A DNA stretch of 6,971 bases from Anaerolineaceae bacterium UBA6086 (GTDB lineage: Bacteria; Chloroflexota; Anaerolineae; Anaerolineales; Anaerolineaceae). The DNA lies in NCBI GenBank assembly GCA_002436005.1, contig DIXG01000068.1, positions 1 to 6,971 of the forward strand, given 5' to 3'. This document shows, in pieces, positions 5,395 to 6,971 of this stretch. The translations under genes and the position numbers were made by a program. Under the pieces are notes generated by a model. It saw only the letters and a program-made list of their open reading frames with translations. It made no database searches and had not been told where the DNA came from. Positions within the stretch are counted from its first letter, which is position 1, and each line of letters begins with the position of its first letter.

Positions 5395-6971
5395 ATGTGT
5401 GGAATTGTTGGCTACATTGGTGAAAAGGATGCAACACCGATCATTTTGGGTGGATTGAAGCGGCTGGAATATCGCGGCTATGATTCTGCCGGCCTGGCTG
5501 TGTTGACCAATGGCGCGATCGAAATCCGGCGGGATGCTGGCAAGTTGAGCCACCTGGAGGCGCTGGTCAAGGATACGCCTATTCATGGGAAGATAGGCAT
5601 CGGGCATACGCGTTGGGCAACGCATGGCGAACCTAACGCGCGAAATGCGCATCCGCATATTGGCAGTACAGGGAATTTTGTGGTCGTGCACAACGGGATT
5701 GTGGAGAATTACCTTGCCCTGCGGGATGAGCTCACATCCGAAGGGGCGGTTTTCCAATCTGAGACGGATACTGAAACGATAGTGCACCTGGTTGAGAAGT
5801 ATTCCGCCAGGGGCAGCAGCCTGACAGAGGCAGTTCGCCAAACGCTGACCCGCTTGAAAGGCGCGCATGGTATTGTGGTGATGTCGTCTCATGAGCCTGA
5901 TAAGATTGTTGCAGCCCGCGTGGGCAACGCTGGCGGTGTTGTAATTGGTTTGGGTGAGGGTGAAAACTTTATTGCATCCGATTTGCCTGCCATCCTTTCC
6001 CACACACGCCGGGTCATCTTCCTTGAATCGCATCAGATGGCAGTTGTCACCAAAGAAACAGTGACACTCAGTGATTTTCAGGGGACGGAGGTTCCCGTTC
6101 AGGTGCAGAGCATTTCCTGGGATCCCGTCGCCGCTGAAAAGGGCGAATATCGGCACTTCATGCAGAAGGAGATCCACGAACAGGTGCGGTCGCTGACGGA
6201 CACGCTGGCAGGTAGAGTCGATTTTGACGCAGGGCGGGTGATGCTGCATGAGTTGAACCTTGACGCTGTAAAAGCAAAACAAATTAACAAAATTATCATC
6301 ACTGCCTGTGGGACTGCAGCGCATGCGGGTATGGTCGGGAAGATTTTGATAGAACGGATTGCCCGCGTTCCTGTGGAAGTGGCGATCGCATCAGAATTTC
6401 GCTATGCGGACCCGCTGGTAGATGAACACACGGTTGTTCTGGCGATCAGCCAGTCTGGCGAGACGGCAGACACACTGGCAGCGATGGAAGAAGGACGATC
6501 GAAGGGCGCGATGCTGTGGTCAATCGTCAATGCAATTGGCTCACAGGCGATGCGGATTGCGGACGGATGTATTTCAATGCAGGTTGGTCCTGAGATTGGT
6601 GTGGCTTCGACTAAAGCCTTTACCGCGCCTTTGATTGATTTGTATCTGCTTGCCATCTTCCTGGCTGACCTACGCAATGCCATCACAACTGAAAGCCGCG
6701 CCGGGTTGGTCAATGATTTGCTTGGCATCCCGGCACTGGTGGGGCAATGTTTGGAACGTGAAGACGATGTGATCAGATTGGCGCGTAAGTTCAGGAATAT
6801 GCGCCATATGCTCTATCTGGGACGGGGGATCAACATGCCGATTGCCTATGAAGGGGCGTTGAAGCTGAAAGAGATTTCGTATATCCATGCAGAGGGGTAT
6901 CCTGCAGGGGAGATGAAGCACGGACCGATTGCACTGATCGACCGCTCGATGCCTGTGGTTGCCCTGGCGCC
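5395..6971 (+). CDS. glmS: Glutamine-fructose-6-phosphate aminotransferase (isomerizing), 3'-truncated by window edge
   Basis: GlmS converts fructose-6-phosphate and glutamine to glucosamine-6-phosphate and glutamate, the first step toward UDP-N-acetylglucosamine for the cell wall. The window holds 525 codons of about 610, open at the right edge. The N-terminal class II amidotransferase domain (1 to about 240) starts MCGIVGYIG, where Cys2 becomes the N-terminal nucleophile. It has EYRGYDSAGLAVL, HTRWATHG (71-78, Arg73), a NAHPH segment, HNGIVENY and SETDTE (122-127). The sugar isomerase half has EYRHFMQKEIHEQ, ACGTAAHAG (Cys305), ISQSGETADTL and GPEIGVASTKAFT in the first SIS domain. The second SIS domain has EGALKLKEISYIHAEGYPAGE (Glu486 onward) and MKHGPIALID (His509). 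All key residues in view are present. Start choice is set by the mandatory Met-Cys and by GGAGGT 7 nt upstream. Regulation is through the preceding glmS ribozyme. Confidence 0.97.
   Translation, partial: MCGIVGYIGEKDATPIILGGLKRLEYRGYDSAGLAVLTNGAIEIRRDAGKLSHLEALVKDTPIHGKIGIGHTRWATHGEPNARNAHPHIGSTGNFVVVHNGIVENYLALRDELTSEGAVFQSETDTETIVHLVEKYSARGSSLTEAVRQTLTRLKGAHGIVVMSSHEPDKIVAARVGNAGGVVIGLGEGENFIASDLPAILSHTRRVIFLESHQMAVVTKETVTLSDFQGTEVPVQVQSISWDPVAAEKGEYRHFMQKEIHEQVRSLTDTLAGRVDFDAGRVMLHELNLDAVKAKQINKIIITACGTAAHAGMVGKILIERIARVPVEVAIASEFRYADPLVDEHTVVLAISQSGETADTLAAMEEGRSKGAMLWSIVNAIGSQAMRIADGCISMQVGPEIGVASTKAFTAPLIDLYLLAIFLADLRNAITTESRAGLVNDLLGIPALVGQCLEREDDVIRLARKFRNMRHMLYLGRGINMPIAYEGALKLKEISYIHAEGYPAGEMKHGPIALIDRSMPVVALA

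Noticed and set aside
4900..5437. - strand open frames covering the intergenic region
   Set aside because: They overlap the ribozyme and the protease N-terminus in other frames; the ribozyme pairings explain this DNA better than a small protein does.
5302..6324. Long - strand open frame (340 codons) antisense to glmS
   Set aside because: It lies opposite the strongly conserved glmS and the ribozyme, and its translation is rich in Cys/His/Arg with no recognisable domain. It is a codon-bias shadow.
1..6971. CRISPR arrays, insertion sequences, tRNA or rRNA genes
   Set aside because: No regularly spaced repeats, transposase-like frames, terminal inverted repeats or tRNA/rRNA signatures were seen on either strand.

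Overview
The window reads as a bacterial chromosome segment of moderate G+C content with the standard genetic code. It holds two unrelated transcription blocks. The organism is not named by any single gene. A glmS ribozyme ahead of glmS, together with an anaerobe-type molybdenum hydroxylase maturation cluster, points to a Gram-positive-like or Chloroflexota-type bacterium. Chloroflexota (Anaerolineae) is my best guess from the look of the proteins, at modest confidence.

Left block (1-3840, + strand): a tightly packed operon fragment. It begins inside the molybdopterin-binding large subunit of a xanthine-dehydrogenase-family enzyme, with its N-terminus outside the window. A 4-bp ATGA overlap leads to a YqeB/EF2563-family protein, and a 3-bp gap leads to a single polypeptide that fuses YqeC to a MocA-type molybdenum cofactor cytidylyltransferase. 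YqeB and YqeC are the accessory proteins linked to selenium-dependent molybdenum hydroxylases, and MocA makes the cytosine dinucleotide form of the cofactor. The block therefore reads as one enzyme plus its cofactor assembly kit.

Middle (3841-5027): a 32-bp convergent gap without a classical terminator, then on the - strand a complete membrane-anchored S41 (C-terminal processing) protease with PDZ domain and an intact Ser/Lys/Gln active site.

Right block (5028-6971): a 367-bp divergent intergenic region, then glmS (glucosamine-6-phosphate synthase, open at the window's right edge). The intergenic region is not empty. It carries a perfect 9-bp inverted repeat built from two opposed TATAAT boxes, followed by a clear glmS self-cleaving ribozyme (cleavage expected between A5131 and G5132) and a strong Shine-Dalgarno sequence. 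The ribozyme has recognisable P1, P2, P2.2 and P3 elements, a plausible P3.1 pseudoknot, and the conserved core strings. It is unusually long because about 49 nt, containing a GNRA-capped hairpin and a tandem 10-mer repeat, sit between the 5' strand of P2 and the ATCGA core element. Glucosamine-6-phosphate, the product of GlmS, is the known cofactor of this ribozyme class, so the leader should provide feedback control of glmS.
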